Source: Bryobacterales bacterium F-183 (lineage in GTDB: Bacteria > Acidobacteriota > Terriglobia > Bryobacterales > Bryobacteraceae). From it: 64,000 nucleotides of DNA. The stretch spans positions 6,098,137 through 6,162,136 of the forward strand of contig AP025252.1 of assembly GCA_016865505.2 (NCBI GenBank), written 5' to 3'. The notes under the pieces were generated by a model that saw only the letters and a program-made list of their open reading frames with translations, was not told where the DNA came from and made no database searches. This document shows positions 18,452-27,519 of the stretch, piece after piece. A program made the translations under genes and the position numbers. Each line of letters starts with the position of its first letter. The first letter of the stretch is position 1.

Positions 18452-19009
18452 ATGTCCAACTCTTTCTCGCTGCTCGAAACCAATATCTTGAAGGCCAAAG
18501 GGCTGGCTGACGCTCAGATCGCAGCACTGGTGGAGGCTGGCGTGAATAGCCGCGAGGCGTTTCAAACCGTGGGCAGCGCCGCGACCTTGCTCGAACTGAT
18601 GCCCGGCCTGGATGCGGGTGTCGCACAAAAGGTGATGGAGTGGGCCGTAGGCGCCTCCACCGCCTCCGCGCCGCAGGTTGGCGGACCCAACATCGTGCTC
18701 GACACGTCCGATGTTGTGTACTGCGTGCATTGCGGCGCCAAGCAACCGAAGGACTACAAGTCCGGCGACCTCTGTTCGTCCTGCGGCCGGCAGGCGGAAC
18801 CGATTCTTTCGTGCCACTGGTGTTCCGCTTCCGGACCCGGAAAGTTCTGCAGGTCATGCGGGGCAGAGTTTGTGGCGCCTGCTGAGTACGATCTGGCGTT
18901 ACTGCTGAAGCGCGAAGGGCTGCCCAAGGATGAGATCGCAACCCGGCTGAAGAACATGGCGGCAGTTGAAAAAGACCAATTGTGGGGACGTATTCGCCGG
19001 TCTCGATGA
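18452..19009 (+). CDS. Double zinc-ribbon protein of unknown function (small partner)
   Basis: A 185-residue protein. Residues 1-65 are helical with a helix-hairpin-helix-like rhythm (LADAQIAALVEAGVNSREAF, LLELMPGLDAGVAQKVMEW). Residues 86-138 carry eight cysteines as four CxxC-type pairs (CVHC, CSSC, CHWC, CRSC), a double zinc ribbon. The end is a charged helix (LLLKREGLPKDEIATRLK). The zinc ribbon plus following helix is clearly related to the N terminus of the next gene, so the two arose by duplication. A GAGG site precedes the ATG and a TATATAGT element lies upstream. The stop overlaps the next start (ATGA). Confidence 0.75.
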   Translation: MSNSFSLLETNILKAKGLADAQIAALVEAGVNSREAFQTVGSAATLLELMPGLDAGVAQKVMEWAVGASTASAPQVGGPNIVLDTSDVVYCVHCGAKQPKDYKSGDLCSSCGRQAEPILSCHWCSASGPGKFCRSCGAEFVAPAEYDLALLLKREGLPKDEIATRLKNMAAVEKDQLWGRIRRSR

Positions 19010-20916
19010 TCTATACCACCGCGGTCTGCGAATCCTGTAGCAAGCCTCAACCGAAGGACTGGCAAGCCGGACAACTTTGCATCCACTGCGGCAATGCCGT
19101 ACGACGCGACGTACGCTGCTTCTGGTGCGTCCACTGGACTCCAGACGCCAAGTACTGCCGCAAATGCGGTGCCGATGTGATCGACCCGGAGCTGTTCGGC
19201 GTCGCCCGCATGTTGAAGGACGCAGGTACGGACCGGTTTACGATCCCAAAGCTCATCGGCGAGTTTGATGAGGGCCGGATTGCGACGTTCCGGTCGCTTT
19301 ACCTGGCACAGGCGGCGGTTGTCGAGGCCCATGTCGCGGACCTGCGGCGAGTCGAGTCCCACTTGTTGCAGCAGCATTGGAGTGGCGAGTTGGAAGAAGA
19401 GCTGGTCGGGCAACTGCCTTGGCCGGAGCGGCAGATTCCACATCACAAGCGGAGCGAGACGCTCGCCGAGTTGGCGGAGTGTACACCCTTTGCGCGTACG
19501 CGAAATCTTGCTCAGCTAGCCCGCCTGCGCATCGGCGATCTGGCCGCCTACGATGCCGCAAGCAACGCGCTATACGACCCCGATCCGCATGTCCAGGAAG
19601 AGGCCGCACTGACGTTGACGGGATGGCGCGTCGTGCAGGCGTATGGAAGTCCGCGAGGGAGTGAAGCGTTGCTCGAAGGCCTGCTGCAGGGCAGCAAGTT
19701 TCGGGAGCAGGCAACGGTGCGGCTTGCCTATGTGTTCTCACGACGCCATTCCTTGCCGCGCGAACTGCTGGGGTCAGCGGACCCCGACGTTGCGTTTACG
19801 GCGGCCTTAGCTAGCGGTGATCAGGACATTCTGGCGGCCGCTGCGACAGATCTGCATCGCGACGAACCCGCCCGATTTGCGGCCTGTAACAGGCTGGCGT
19901 TTGACGGTCCCTTGGGCGTCGCACTGGGAACATCCCTCGCCACACTAACGCCGGAACATCAGGTGACGGTGCTGGACACTATTGTGCGGCGCAAGGTGCC
20001 GGCGCATGGCCTGGTTCGCCTGCTCCTGCAGTTGGCGGAAGCAACTTTTGACGACAAGGTGCGGCAGCGCGCCATTTTGGTGTTGTGCCGCGAGATGAGT
20101 TACGAAACGGCGATGGCGGTGATTCCCTATGCAATGGAAGACACCAGCATCACCGCGGATTTATTGCGGTCCGGCATGCCGCCGGAGGCTCTGGCGGTGT
20201 TCGGGGAACGGCTGGTGGACGCAAGCAAGTTCGGCGAATCGACCTGGGGCTTAAATGCCGCGGCGGAGCCCGGGCGGATGCCGGAGCATTTTGTCCCTGC
20301 GGTGTACACGGGGGCAAAAGACAACCGCACCAAGCGCGAACTGATCCGCTTTGCGGAGTTGCAGGCGCGGGCTCGGGACATGGATTGCCCTCTGCTGGCG
20401 AACTTTCTGGCGGAGCGATGCTTTGTCGAACCGCCAGGGGAGTTGCAGCACGAGGCATGGTCGACGATGTACCGCGTGCAGCGGCACAAATCCCATCAGG
20501 CGGTATGCCCATTCCGATTGGCGACGCCGGTGGTGGAAGAAGTGTTCGGATCGATGGACCGGTTCCTTGGCTTGCTTTGCCCCTTCCTGGAGCAAAGAGA
20601 CTGGCGCAAGGACGTGATCATCTTCGATCCGGTGGGACACTTCATCCGGTACGTGGACGAGGCGGTGTATCCGGCGATCTGCGCGTCCCGCCATGCAGAC
20701 CAGTACATCGCGGCGATTGTGAGCCTGCTGGATGATCCCGATCTGTATTCGATTGCGCGGCATAACGCGATGTACCCGCTGATCGGCATCGGCGAGCACT
20801 GCCCGGCGCGACGGCAGGAGATTATCCAACTGCTCGAACAGATCGTGGCAAGGCATCGCGATCTGGAGGGTAGTATCGAATACGCACTGCGACGGCTGCG
20901 CGGGGAATTGGGATAA
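19006..20916 (+). CDS. Zinc-ribbon protein with long HEAT-like helical body
   Basis: About 636 residues from the ATG at 19006, chosen because it forms an ATGA overlap with the preceding stop. Residues 8-62 carry eight cysteines in four CxxC pairs (CESC, CIHC, CFWC, CRKC), with the same QPKD-W/Y and GQLC spacing as its neighbour. The rest is alanine-, leucine- and arginine-rich helical sequence. Repeats such as DPDPHVQEEAALTLTGW, SADPDVAFTAALASGD and DKVRQRAILVLCREMS resemble HEAT repeats (about residues 175-400). The C-terminal third (from about 420) has no family I recognise. There is no membrane segment and no nuclease or ATPase motif, so a scaffold or sensor is possible. Confidence 0.75.
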   Translation: MIYTTAVCESCSKPQPKDWQAGQLCIHCGNAVRRDVRCFWCVHWTPDAKYCRKCGADVIDPELFGVARMLKDAGTDRFTIPKLIGEFDEGRIATFRSLYLAQAAVVEAHVADLRRVESHLLQQHWSGELEEELVGQLPWPERQIPHHKRSETLAELAECTPFARTRNLAQLARLRIGDLAAYDAASNALYDPDPHVQEEAALTLTGWRVVQAYGSPRGSEALLEGLLQGSKFREQATVRLAYVFSRRHSLPRELLGSADPDVAFTAALASGDQDILAAAATDLHRDEPARFAACNRLAFDGPLGVALGTSLATLTPEHQVTVLDTIVRRKVPAHGLVRLLLQLAEATFDDKVRQRAILVLCREMSYETAMAVIPYAMEDTSITADLLRSGMPPEALAVFGERLVDASKFGESTWGLNAAAEPGRMPEHFVPAVYTGAKDNRTKRELIRFAELQARARDMDCPLLANFLAERCFVEPPGELQHEAWSTMYRVQRHKSHQAVCPFRLATPVVEEVFGSMDRFLGLLCPFLEQRDWRKDVIIFDPVGHFIRYVDEAVYPAICASRHADQYIAAIVSLLDDPDLYSIARHNAMYPLIGIGEHCPARRQEIIQLLEQIVARHRDLEGSIEYALRRLRGELG

Positions 20917-20985
20917 TCAAGACAGTAGCGAAAACACCTGCCAACTTTTTAGAAGTGGTGCGCGTCTGTTTACTTGTAGTCCAAA

Positions 20986-21864
20986 ATGCCCATGAAGTTT
21001 TCCCTCGTTTTCTTCGCCGCATTTTCGCTTTTGGGACAGGATCTTTTCGACAAAGCTCCGCCAGATGTGGATGAGGCTCTGCGCCAGCGCGTGAAGGAGT
21101 TTTACCAGTGCCATGTGGATGGTACGTTCCGCAAGGCCGAAAAGTACGTGGCTGAAGAGAGCCAGGAATTCTTCTATCAGGTGCAAAAGCAGCGTTACGA
21201 AAGCTGCGAGACCCTAAAGATCGCCTATACCGCGGAGTTCACCAAAGCGACCGTCACGCAGGTTTGCAAGGGCAAGTGGAACATTGGCGGCAACGACATG
21301 AACGTCTCGATGCCGCTGAGTTCGCAGTGGGTACGCAACAAAGACAACGGCCAGTGGTTCTGGATTCACCTGCAGGCGCAGGAAGTGGATTCGCCCTGGG
21401 GCCGCATGAAGTACGACGCGGCGTTGAAGTCCCCCGACGGTACGCCGGGCACGGGTGCGCAGATTGGCGGTCCGGTACTGGGCACGATGAAGATCCCCAC
21501 CGACATCAAGGCGGCCAACGAGATGTTGGCCAAGCAGGTGACCGTCGACAAGGAAAAGATCCAGCTTTCGAGCTTTGAGAAGTCTTCCGACAAGATCACC
21601 GTGGTCAACAATTCCGGCGGCAAGGTGAAGGTGAAGTTCGAGTATGAAGCCGTTGTGCCCGGCTTTACCGCCAAGTTCGACAAGGAAGAGCTGAATCCGG
21701 GCGAAACGGCAATTCTCTCCCTCCATATGAACCCGAAGGATCGCGTGGCAAAGCCGACGATTCAGGGTCGCCTCTTGGTGGAATCTTTGCTGCAGCAGTT
21801 CCCCGTCACCATCACCTTTGCGGTTCCGCCAGAGGTGGAAAAGATGCTTCCCAAGAAGAAGTAG
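20986..21864 (+). CDS. Secreted protein of unknown function with C-terminal Ig-like domain
   Basis: A 292-residue protein with an N-terminal signal peptide (KFSLVFFAAFSLLG); the true start may be the ATG at 20992. Residues 25-140 form a charged, mixed alpha/beta part with CHVDGTFRKAEKYVAEES, reminiscent of NTF2-like folds. Residues 185-280 are beta-rich, with VDKEKIQLSSFEKSSDKITVVNNSGGKV and LNPGETAILSLHMNP, matching DUF1573-style or cadherin-like Ig domains. The Lys-rich end (MLPKKK) is normal. It lies between the zinc-ribbon pair and the sugar dehydrogenase on the same strand, with spacers of 69 and 35 nt. Confidence 0.7.
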   Translation: MPMKFSLVFFAAFSLLGQDLFDKAPPDVDEALRQRVKEFYQCHVDGTFRKAEKYVAEESQEFFYQVQKQRYESCETLKIAYTAEFTKATVTQVCKGKWNIGGNDMNVSMPLSSQWVRNKDNGQWFWIHLQAQEVDSPWGRMKYDAALKSPDGTPGTGAQIGGPVLGTMKIPTDIKAANEMLAKQVTVDKEKIQLSSFEKSSDKITVVNNSGGKVKVKFEYEAVVPGFTAKFDKEELNPGETAILSLHMNPKDRVAKPTIQGRLLVESLLQQFPVTITFAVPPEVEKMLPKKK

Positions 21865-21899
21865 CGAAAGCGCTTGCGATACACTGGGCTGCGAGTTCA

Positions 21900-23075
21900 A
21901 TGAACAAGCAGCCCTTTTTCGTTTTCGCGCTCACCTCCGTTGCGATGAGCGTTGCGTTCGCGCAAAAGCCCGCCATCAACCTTCCCGCGCCGTACCACAC
22001 GCCGAACAATGCGAACGGTCCTAAAGTCGTTCCCAAGATCGACGGCCTGAAGCTCACGGTACCGGCCGGCTTCGAGGTGGAAGAGTACGTGACCTCCGGC
22101 TTCAAGAAGCCGCGGATCATGCTGGCGCTCGCCGATGGCAGCGTTCTGGTGTCTGACGCTGTCGCAAAAGGTTCCGTGATGCTGGTGGGTGCCGACCGGT
22201 CGGTCAAGCCGCTTCTGGAAAACCTCGACCGCCCGTCCGGTCTGGCTTGGCACAAAGGTTATCTGTACGTCTCCGAGGCGACCTCCATCAAGCGGTACAC
22301 GTTCAACCCCGCGACCAAGGCCATCGGTGCCGGTGAGCAGATCATTTCGCTGACTGGCTATGAAAAGGGCCACTGGATGCGCGGCCTCGCGTTCGACAAG
22401 GCCGGCAAACTGTATGTGTCGATTGGGTCGGGGTCCAATGTAGATGCCGGCGATCCGAAAGATCGCGCAGCGGTGAATGTGTACAACGCCGATGGTTCGG
22501 GCCACGAGATCGTCGCGGGTGGACTTCGCAACCCCGTGAACATTCGCTTCCAGCCGGAATCCGGCAAGTTGTGGACCACCGTGCAAGAGCGTGACGGCTT
22601 GGGCGACGACCTGGTGCCGGACTTCTTTACGGAAGTGAAAAAGGGCGAATTCTACGGCTGGCCGTACGCCTACATCGGGCCCAACGAAGAACCCCGCCGC
22701 AAAGGCGAAGCGCCGGAGTTGGTGAAGAAGACGATCGCGCCGGACGTCGTGCTGCCCGCACACGTAGCCGTGATGGACTTTGTGTTCTATACGGGCAAGG
22801 CGTTCCCTTCGAAGTACAAGAACGGGGCGTTTTTGGCGTACCGCGGGTCCAACAACCGTGCGAAGCGCGTGGGCTATTCGATCAACTTCATTCCGTTTAA
22901 GAACGGCCGTCCCGCGGGTCCGCCGGAGACCTTCCTGTCCGGTTGGATGAAGGGCGAGGACGAAAAGGAAGTTTGGGGCCGCCCGGTGGGGATCGCGCAG
23001 ATGGCCGATGGTAGCCTCCTCATCAGCGAGGACGCCAATAATCGCATCTGGCGCGTGAAGTACGCCAAGAAGTAA
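21900..23075 (+). CDS. PQQ-dependent sugar dehydrogenase family (sorbosone/glucose dehydrogenase-like)
   Basis: A 391-residue exported protein with a signal peptide (FFVFALTSVAMSVAFAQ) and a six-bladed beta-propeller of the GSDH type. The motifs are GFEVEEYVTSGFKKPRIMLALADGSVLVSD, RPSGLAWHKGYLYVSE, HWMRGLAFDKAGKLYVSIGSGSN, NPVNIRFQPESGKLWTTVQERDGLGDDLVPD, FYGWPYAYIGP and ISEDANNRIWRV. Members oxidise sugars in the periplasm, passing electrons to PQQ or a cytochrome, although many acidobacterial relatives are uncharacterised. No cytochrome domain is attached. It converges with the receiver gene, sharing the boundary at 23075/23076. Confidence 0.87.
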   Translation: MNKQPFFVFALTSVAMSVAFAQKPAINLPAPYHTPNNANGPKVVPKIDGLKLTVPAGFEVEEYVTSGFKKPRIMLALADGSVLVSDAVAKGSVMLVGADRSVKPLLENLDRPSGLAWHKGYLYVSEATSIKRYTFNPATKAIGAGEQIISLTGYEKGHWMRGLAFDKAGKLYVSIGSGSNVDAGDPKDRAAVNVYNADGSGHEIVAGGLRNPVNIRFQPESGKLWTTVQERDGLGDDLVPDFFTEVKKGEFYGWPYAYIGPNEEPRRKGEAPELVKKTIAPDVVLPAHVAVMDFVFYTGKAFPSKYKNGAFLAYRGSNNRAKRVGYSINFIPFKNGRPAGPPETFLSGWMKGEDEKEVWGRPVGIAQMADGSLLISEDANNRIWRVKYAKK

Positions 23076-23522
23076 CTAAAGGGTGATGAGGCCGCGCTCG
23101 GCGACCACTTCCCGCACCAGCAACCCAAGCCGGAGATACTCATTGAGGTCCGACGGCTTGCGGAAGTAGCGGGAGGCGCCGAGTTCGGCCGCCCGTTCCC
23201 GATCCTTGGGGGCGTTCGAAGAAGTGACGATGATGGCCGGCGTATCGCCACAGCAAGGGTGCGCGCGGAACATGGCCAGCAGTTGATCGCCGTCGCACTT
23301 TGGCAAATTCAGGTCCAGCAACAGGATGTCGGGACGTTCGGATTCGGGCAACGATTCGAGCGAGTCGAGATACTGCTTGGCTTCCGCACCGTCGGAGGCA
23401 TGAACGAGCGTATGTTCGACCTTGTATTCACGTAGCGCTTCGTGGATCAATACCACGTCACCCGGATTGTCTTCGGCCAGAAAAATCCGGATCGGTCTGC
23501 GCAATGGACTCATCCCTGACAC
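23076..23522 (-). CDS. Single-domain response regulator (Rcp1-like receiver)
   Basis: A 148-residue stand-alone receiver. The acidic pair is in IFLAEDNPGDV, the phosphoacceptor aspartate in ILLLDLNLPKCDG, the threonine/serine in IIVTSSNAP and the lysine in YFRKPSDL. The loop around LDSLESLPESERPD is typical of cyanobacterial phytochrome-type Rcp1 receivers. There is no output domain, so it signals by protein contact or phosphotransfer. The GTG start directly follows the kinase stop; an ATG three codons on is an alternative. It is the last gene of the kaiC-kinase-receiver set. Confidence 0.93.
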   Translation of the reverse strand: MSGMSPLRRPIRIFLAEDNPGDVVLIHEALREYKVEHTLVHASDGAEAKQYLDSLESLPESERPDILLLDLNLPKCDGDQLLAMFRAHPCCGDTPAIIVTSSNAPKDRERAAELGASRYFRKPSDLNEYLRLGLLVREVVAERGLITL

Positions 23523-25896
23523 CTATGCCCCCTCGACGACCGGAAGCTCAATGTGGAACGTCGAACCGACGCCGGGTTGCGACTCGGCCCAAATGCGGCC
23601 ATGGAACCGCTCCACGATTCGCCTGCAAATGGCAAGCCCAAGTCCGGTACCCGGGTAGTCGTCGCGATGTAAACGTTTGAACAAACCAAAAATACGTTCT
23701 GCCTGATCCTGCTCGAAGCCGATCCCATTGTCCTTTACCCTTATATCCCACTTCGCGCTTCGCTGCAGTACAGTGATGCAAATTTCCGGAGTAACGTCCG
23801 GTTTCCGATACTTCAAAGCGTTTGACAGCAAGTTTTGAAAGACGTGTCCAAATTGACCTTCGTCGCCAAGAACCACAGGCATCCGGTCTGGAACCAATAC
23901 ATTTGCGCCAGTCTCTTTCACTCGCCCATGCACGTTTGATAAGGCTTGTTGCACGCTGTGGGCCAAATTGGCGCGGGTCATTACCTGCTCATTCGCGGCG
24001 TGCGTTACCTGTGAGTACGTCAGTAAGTCTCGAATCAACTCCTCCATTCTGTGAACGCCGGACGAGATATATCTCGCAAAATCTGCAAATTCCTGCGTTT
24101 CGGAATGGCCCAGGCGTTTGAGCAAGAGCTGGGAATAGATGTTGATCATGCGCAGCGGTTCCTGCAGGTCATGACTCGCAACATAGGCAAACTCTTCGAG
24201 TTCCTCGTTCGCCCGGCGCAAATCATCTTCGATCTGCATTTGGCCGTCAATATCCGTATTGGTGCCGAACCAGCGGATGATGCGATTGCCCGGGTCGAGC
24301 ACGGGGGATACGCGTGTTAAGAACAGCCGGGTAGAACCGTCAGCAGCCCGTATGGGAAAAACTGACTCGAACGGTTTACCGGCACTGAGAGATTTTCTCC
24401 ACTCCGGATCGTTCGGCGCCTGACTTCCCCACCCTTCAAAATCTCCCAATTGGCGGGTCCCTGCGTAGTCCCGCCAGCGCTGGTTGTACCAAAAGATGCG
24501 GCCGTCGGCGTGCGCCATCCAGGCAAGGTTGGGCATACCATCGGCCAGTGTGCGAAATCGGGATTCGCTTTCCTGCAGTTCCGTCTCTGCGCGGGCCCGC
24601 TGGATGTACGCCCAGCAACGGTCGCTAAGGGTGGAAAGAAGTTCGATCTCGGACGCATGCCAGTTGTGCGACTCGGCGGTGTGGACGGCAAGAAGCGCAA
24701 CCAGACGGCCCTTGTCGAGGATCGGGGACACGATGGCCGCGCCGATGCCGGCCTTCTGAAATCCCAGAAGTCCATCCGTGCCCGCGAACTCGTGCTGCGC
24801 ATCCTGCACCACAAGCGGCTGTCCGGATTGCAACAGACGGATCGTACGGGAACCGAAATCCGGCAGCCAGTACACATTGCGCGAGGACGAGCCATCCAAA
24901 CGCAAGGAGTACTTGATGCGGATCGTGCTGCCGTCGGGCTCCACTTCCGCAAAGCTGCAGCGGGGGACGTGGAGTTCCGCGGCGGTCATGTCGATGATCA
25001 GGCGAATGACATCCGCAGGGTCGCTGAGGCGGCGTACGGCTTCGCTGAGTTCGTGGAGAAAGCGAAGGCGGTTGGTACGTTCCCGGGCCGTTTGCTCAGC
25101 CAGTTTCCGTTCCGTGATGTCGTTGGCCACGGACACAAAACCGCGCACCTCGCCGCTATCCGCGACGTCGGGCGCCAAAAGTACGCTCATGTCGCGAATG
25201 TCACCGCGATGATTCGCCAGGCGGGTTTCGTAGTTGACGTGCTGCCCGGAAAGAGCCTTTCCGATGTAAGCGCGTGCCAGCGAGACCCGCTCCTCGCCGC
25301 GCACCTCAATCAGCGGCTTGCCGACCACATCTCCGGCGGACATCCGGAACCAGTCCAGGTACGTACGGTTGACCCGACGGAAGATCAGGTCGCGATCGAC
25401 GTAGGCGATCAGCGCGGGTACGTTGTCCGCGATGATCTGTAGTTCCGCTTCGCGCTTACGTACCTCGTACTGTTTGCGGCGGGCACGTAGCGCGGTGTGG
25501 GCCGCGCTGAGCAAGGTGTCGGTGCGGGCGGGACGTTCGAGCAGGGCGACGCCACCAAGAGCATCGAGCCGAGCGAGGCGCTCATGCAGCGCCAGCGAAG
25601 GTTCACCACGGATAGTGAGCACCGTAATCGGTAAGCCGGCCCATGCGCCGGGCTGCGCGAGCACTTGCCGCAGCTTTTGGATGGCCTGGCCGGAGAGCGC
25701 TTCTTCCGCAATGAAGGCAGCGCCCGCACCGCGCTGTACCTCTTCGAGCAACGCATCGACCGACGGAACACACGATGGCCGGTAGATGGCCGCGCGCAAA
25801 TACTTCGCGAATCAGCATACCGTCGCGACCAACAGGAGCGTGAATGAGAATCAGCGAGTCGCGATCATGCACCAAAACGTGGTTGTACGAGGTCAT
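23523..25896 (-). CDS. Multi-sensor histidine kinase (PAS-GAF-PAS-HisKA-HATPase) with apparent frameshift near the N terminus
   Basis: The kinase frame is open from 25799 to 23523. Its domains are PAS (IIADNVPALIAYVDRDL), GAF (about residues 250-400), PAS (RFRTLADGMPNLAWMAHADG), HisKA with the histidine in AYVASHDLQEPLR, and HATPase with NLLSNALKY, DNGIGFE and GTGLGLAI. The usual N-terminal module (APVGRD, then GAGAAFIAEEAL and LPITVLT) is split. MTSYNHVLVHDRDS to about VFARGHLPAIVC is encoded from the ATG at 25896 in another frame, and SVDALLEEV onward in the kinase frame. One extra base near 25765-25775 would explain this. AAGGA precedes 25896 and the start lies inside the end of kaiC. It is either a sequence error or a real mutation. 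Confidence 0.8.
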
Positions 25897-27379
25897 TGGG
25901 GATGTCCTTTTCGTTGCCAGTGGATGCCGCATAGGTGGGAATGCCGGATAGCACTCCTTGGAAGTCACGAAGCGACTCACCCACTCGTATGCCTCCGTCG
26001 GCAAAGGTCAGTTCCCGGATACTGCGTTCATGGGGGCCGCTGCGTTTTTTCACAACAGAAATCGCCTGCCGCACGGCGCCGCGATGCTCAAAATAACGGA
26101 GCAGCAGGATCGTGTCAGACAGGTAGCTCACGTCGACGGGTGTGACCATGCCGCTCCCCAAAATGCCGTATTGGGCCAGGATCAGAATGGTGACGACACC
26201 GCAGTTGTTCAGGTAGGACAGGAGTTCGCGGAGTTGGATGTCCAGGTGGCGTTCTCCAGGCATTGCCGCGAGCAAACCGTTGATGCTATCCAGCACCAGA
26301 ACGCTTGTTTTGCGCGCTTCCACCTGCTCTCGAATGTTTTGTACGAAGTGACCTGGCGATAACTCTGCGGGGTCTACAAACTCCACTTGCAGGTTGCCGG
26401 TCTTCTGAAGGGCTGGAAGATCCACACCCAGCGAAAGAGAGCGCTCGGACAACGTACCGTAGCCTTCATCGAAGGTGATGAACATCGCATGTCCACCAGC
26501 ACGGGCAGCGTTACCTGCATACTGCATGCCGATGGAGCTTTTGCCGGCACCTGCCGGACCGACAAGCAGCGTGCTCGTGCCTCGGTTGAGTCCCCCACCG
26601 AGCAGGCTGTCGAGGTGTGGAATCCCGCTGGTGATCATTTCCGGATCGAAACGTGTGTGGTGCTGATTGGCCACCAGACGCGGATACACAGCAATGCCCC
26701 CGGTACGGATGTCGTAGTCATGGAATCCGTCTCGATACGGTACGCCGCGCAGCTTCATGATTTCCAGACGCCGCCGCTTGGTGCCGTATTCGCGAGGCAG
26801 ATTTTCGAGCCGCAAAACACCGTGGACGATGCTCTGTACATCGCGTTCTACTTCGGTCGCCGTATGGTCGTCGAGCAGCAGGACCGTAGTATCGCGCCCT
26901 GCAAAGTACTGCTTTAGGGCCAGCAACTGGCGGCGGAAGCGGAGCGATTCCCGCGCAAGCAGCCAGAGTTCGGACAACGAGTCAAAGACCACGCGGCTAG
27001 GCTGTACTGCCTCAATGCGCGACAGGATGGCCTTGATGGTGTGAGACATCTCCACCTCGCCCGGGTACAGCACCGTGTACTGCTGTTCCACCTGCAGGCT
27101 TTCTTCCATGGGCAGAAGTTCGAAAATCTCGATGCCATCCATGTTCCAGCCATGGGAATGAGCAACTTGGTGGAGTTCGCGATCGGACTCCGAGAGCGTG
27201 ATGTACAACACGCGTTCACCGCGGTTGCGGCCATCGATTAGAAATTGAAGCCCGAGCGTTGTTTTTCCTGCGCCGGGGTCGCCACTGGCGACATAGACGT
27301 GTCCGGCCGGCCAGCCACCAGCAAGGACATGATCCAGGCCCGGCACACCGGTGGAAACTGTAGGGGGCGCATCCGCCAT
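25865..27379 (-). CDS. KaiC-family double RecA-like ATPase
   Basis: About 504 residues from the ATG at 27379 (upstream ATG 27391 and TTG 27406 are alternatives). The two RecA domains each carry Walker A: GDPGAGKTTL near residue 37 and GPAGAGKSSI near 270. The catalytic region reads SESD in the first domain and TFDEGY in the second. The cyanobacterial KaiC phosphosite pair Ser-Thr aligns with Ser-Tyr (DVSYLSDT). The downstream KKRSGPHERSIRE motif is conserved. With the coupled kinase and receiver genes this forms a KaiC signalling module; no kaiA or kaiB is nearby, so a clock role is not implied. Confidence 0.93.
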   Translation of the reverse strand: MADAPPTVSTGVPGLDHVLAGGWPAGHVYVASGDPGAGKTTLGLQFLIDGRNRGERVLYITLSESDRELHQVAHSHGWNMDGIEIFELLPMEESLQVEQQYTVLYPGEVEMSHTIKAILSRIEAVQPSRVVFDSLSELWLLARESLRFRRQLLALKQYFAGRDTTVLLLDDHTATEVERDVQSIVHGVLRLENLPREYGTKRRRLEIMKLRGVPYRDGFHDYDIRTGGIAVYPRLVANQHHTRFDPEMITSGIPHLDSLLGGGLNRGTSTLLVGPAGAGKSSIGMQYAGNAARAGGHAMFITFDEGYGTLSERSLSLGVDLPALQKTGNLQVEFVDPAELSPGHFVQNIREQVEARKTSVLVLDSINGLLAAMPGERHLDIQLRELLSYLNNCGVVTILILAQYGILGSGMVTPVDVSYLSDTILLLRYFEHRGAVRQAISVVKKRSGPHERSIRELTFADGGIRVGESLRDFQGVLSGIPTYAASTGNEKDIPNDLVQPRFGA

Positions 27380-27408
27380 GACAAAACGCATCCTTTCCGG
27401 CAACAAAC

Positions 27409-27443
27409 AAAAAAAGAGTAGAGGCTGATGAGTGCCTCTACTC
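27409..27443 (-). terminator. Intrinsic terminator after glpK-glpD-pgi, just upstream of kaiC
   Basis: On the minus strand there is a perfect 10-bp stem, GAGTAGAGGC / GCCTCTACTC, with an 8-nt loop, followed by seven T. The T-run ends about 30 nt before the chosen kaiC ATG, so it ends the pgi transcript or sits in the kaiC leader. Confidence 0.88.
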
Positions 27444-27519
27444 CCTTTTGAGTCTTTGGATGGTCTTGCGTTTCACTGCGCGAAAGGCAAAATTTGCCGG
27501 TCGCGGCGAAACAAATGGC

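Noticed and set aside
24450-25442. A 330-residue plus-strand frame
   Set aside because: Antisense to the PAS/GAF part of the histidine kinase; no family features.
25750-25800. Programmed ribosomal frameshift in the kinase gene
   Set aside because: No slippery heptamer or downstream pseudoknot was seen, so a sequence error or mutation is more likely.
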